A stretch of 64,000 bases of DNA from Clostridium sp. chh4-2 (GTDB taxonomy: Bacteria > Bacillota > Clostridia > Lachnospirales > Lachnospiraceae), in NCBI RefSeq assembly GCF_002899675.1, contig NZ_PKUU01000003.1, forward strand, positions 186,001-250,000, given 5' to 3'. The position numbers and the translations under genes are program-made. The notes beneath the pieces were generated by a model. The model was not told where the DNA came from and made no database searches. It saw only the letters and a program-made list of their open reading frames with translations. Of the stretch, positions 62,654 to 64,000 are shown piece by piece (the stretch's first letter is position 1; each line of letters opens with the position of its first letter).

Positions 62654-63829
62654 ATGGAGAATGTATTGGTTGTCCACGGCGGGGGACCAACAGCAGTCAT
62701 TAACTCTTCCCTGTATGGTGTTATAGAGGAAGCGAAGAAAAGCGGCCGGATCGATAAGGTATACGGCGCAATCGGAGGCAGCGAAGCCATTTTTAAAGAA
62801 CGGTTCCTGGATCTGATGCAGTTTCCGGAAGAGAAATTAAAACTTTTGCTGGAGACACCGGCAACAGCCATCGGTTCTTCCAGATATGCTCTGGAGCAGG
62901 AAGACTATGAAGCCATGGTGGAAATCTTTAAAAAGCATGAGATCAAATACGTGCTTTTAAACGGTGGAAACGGAACCATGGACACATGCGGCAAGATCTA
63001 TGAAGTTTGTAAAAATGAGGGAATCTGCGTGGTAGGCATTCCGAAAACAGTGGATAACGACATTGCCATTACCGATCACACGCCGGGATTCGGAAGCGCC
63101 GCAAGATACATAGCCGCTACCACAGAAGAAATCGGCGCGGATATCAAATCACTGCCGATTCACGTTTGCGTCATCGAGGCCATGGGAAGAAATGCCGGAT
63201 GGATTACAGCCGCTTCCGTATTAGCTAGAAAGAAACCGGGCGACGCACCTCATCTGATCTATCTGCCGGAGCGTGCATTTAATGAAGAGGAATTTTTAGA
63301 GGATGTAAAACGCCTTTATGACGAACTGGGCGGAGTCGTTGTAGTTGCCAGCGAAGGCCTGCGCGGAGAAGACGGGGAACCGATCGTACCTCCGATTTTT
63401 AAATCAGGACGCGCGACTTACTATGGAGACGTAAGCTCCTATCTGGCAAACCTTGTGATTCAGAAGCTGGGCATCAAGGCCAGAAGCGAAAAACCTGGAA
63501 TCTGCGGCCGTTCTTCGATCGCATGGCAGTCTCCGGTAGACCGGGACGAAGCGGTTTTGGCAGGAAGAAAAGCGCTGCAGGCTGCATTAAACGGAGAAAG
63601 CGGCGTGATGGTGGGCTTCATCCGTGAGGAAACAGAAGACGGTTCCTATAAGATCCAGCTCCGTATGATTCCGATTTCAGAAGTCATGATGTACGAAAAA
63701 GTGCTTCCAAAAGAATACATCAACGAGCGCGGAAATGACGTGACAGAAGAATTTGCAAAATGGTGCCGTCCATTAATCGGACCGGAACTGAGAGACTTTA
63801 TCGATTTCCAGGAATACATGGATAAATAA
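62654..63829 (+). CDS. 6-phosphofructokinase, mixed ATP/PPi signature
   Basis: 391-residue phosphofructokinase with the long-form architecture. The phosphoryl-donor loop is LNGGNGTMDT (104-113), where Gly107 corresponds to E. coli Gly104 (ATP type; Asp in PPi enzymes). At PKTVDND (130-136) Lys131 corresponds to E. coli Gly124 (Lys in PPi enzymes). This Gly/Lys mix is ambiguous for donor use. The catalytic Asp134/136 region and EAMGRNAGWIT are intact. GGAGAAGAAAGG precedes the ATG. Confidence 0.88.
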   Translation: MENVLVVHGGGPTAVINSSLYGVIEEAKKSGRIDKVYGAIGGSEAIFKERFLDLMQFPEEKLKLLLETPATAIGSSRYALEQEDYEAMVEIFKKHEIKYVLLNGGNGTMDTCGKIYEVCKNEGICVVGIPKTVDNDIAITDHTPGFGSAARYIAATTEEIGADIKSLPIHVCVIEAMGRNAGWITAASVLARKKPGDAPHLIYLPERAFNEEEFLEDVKRLYDELGGVVVVASEGLRGEDGEPIVPPIFKSGRATYYGDVSSYLANLVIQKLGIKARSEKPGICGRSSIAWQSPVDRDEAVLAGRKALQAALNGESGVMVGFIREETEDGSYKIQLRMIPISEVMMYEKVLPKEYINERGNDVTEEFAKWCRPLIGPELRDFIDFQEYMDK

Positions 63830-63862
63830 TGATGCTGTCGAAACAGCGGAATAGAGGTTGAC

Positions 63863-64000
63863 ATGAAACACATTTTTTTGAATTTAAAGAGATTTGATAT
63901 TCCCAAAGAGATGGGCGGCGTAAACAGCATTGCTCCCATCCAGGAATGGGGAAGCTATATTGTATCCAGCACTCAGAAGCAGTTAAAAGAATATGCAGGG
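63863..64000 (+). CDS. Probable TIM-like protein, 3' end outside the window
   Basis: Start and first 46 codons only. MKHIFLNLKRFDIPKEMGG, then PIQEWGSYI and QKQLKEY, matches what I recall of divergent triose-phosphate-isomerase family proteins in sugar-catabolic loci, where the LNLKRFD strand replaces GNWKMN. AGAGGTTGAC precedes the ATG. It lies 33 bases after the phosphofructokinase gene. The canonical tpiA is already at 11940, so this would be a pathway-specific relative. Identity is tentative because most of the gene is out of view. Confidence 0.45.
   Translation, partial: MKHIFLNLKRFDIPKEMGGVNSIAPIQEWGSYIVSSTQKQLKEYAG

Noticed and set aside
1..64000. tRNA, rRNA, CRISPR array, phage or transposase genes
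   Set aside because: No tRNA-like cloverleaf, no rRNA core sequence, no regularly spaced repeats and no transposase or integrase motif was seen; small or diverged RNAs could still be missed by eye.

Overview
The window looks like chromosome of an anaerobic Bacillota, most likely a Lachnospiraceae member (Lacrimispora/Enterocloster/Hungatella-like). This is inferred from the clustered gap-pgk-tpiA-gpmI glycolysis genes, a DUF1292 protein, a DUF1538/PII-like pair, many CUT1-type sugar ABC systems with AraC, LacI and ROK regulators, strong GGAGG ribosome sites and A/T-rich promoters. No rRNA, tRNA, CRISPR array, phage or intact insertion sequence was seen. The species call is inference only.

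Layout. 1-2243: 3' part of an aconitase-family hydratase. 2323-4969: AT-rich minus-strand run of small accessory genes (GNAT, P-loop kinase, DUF4318-like, two unknowns, a four-helix membrane protein), then a PHP phosphatase (to 5821). 6217-7902: Na/Pi cotransporter behind a Pho-type box. 8086-9000: 3D-domain wall protein and a BFD-like ferredoxin. 9513-18427: glycolysis block (gap, pgk, tpiA, gpmI), interrupted by a D-aminopeptidase, a FadR-type regulator and an IlvD/Edd-family dehydratase. 18559-22742: methyltransferase, DnaJ-like co-chaperone, purple-acid-phosphatase-like enzyme (second Pho-type box) and a zinc-ribbon protein. 22969-25202: DUF1538 membrane protein with a PII-like partner.

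25625-34169: an AraC regulator and an alpha-galactoside/sucrose locus (lipoprotein, two permeases and no ATPase, GH36 alpha-galactosidase, GH13 amylosucrase-like enzyme). 34495-35385: PD-(D/E)XK (Rpn-like) nuclease with a strong in-frame internal start. 35404-41586: DMT transporter, gltX, UvrD-like helicase, corrinoid adenosyltransferase, DUF1292 and an orphan ATPase. 41605-51983: a glycerophosphodiester-type locus (two GDPD enzymes bracketing a complete ABC transporter), a MATE pump, a GNAT and a ROK regulator; divergently, a PHP hydrolase and a small protein that share a motif. 52146-58700: a PHP/DUF3604-like protein, a tripartite tricarboxylate transporter and an orphan PTS EIIC-EIID fusion, with TTCA-N3-TGAA sites that suggest control by the ROK protein. 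58735-58969: remnant of a RhuM-family gene. 59126-64000: aldose epimerase, LacI, mannose-6-phosphate isomerase, phosphofructokinase and the start of a TIM-like gene, with CAAACGTTTG palindromes in front of the sugar-phosphate genes.

The most unusual non-coding signal is a set of very long intergenic inverted repeats, two of them branched (25224-25514, 26511-26790, 61143-61285, and the smaller 5912-6037 and 34173-34267). The two largest flank the same AraC gene on both sides, and two sit in the leader of a regulator gene. The second main signal is regulatory: Pho-type boxes, LacI palindromes and ROK-type sites tie separate genes into candidate regulons.
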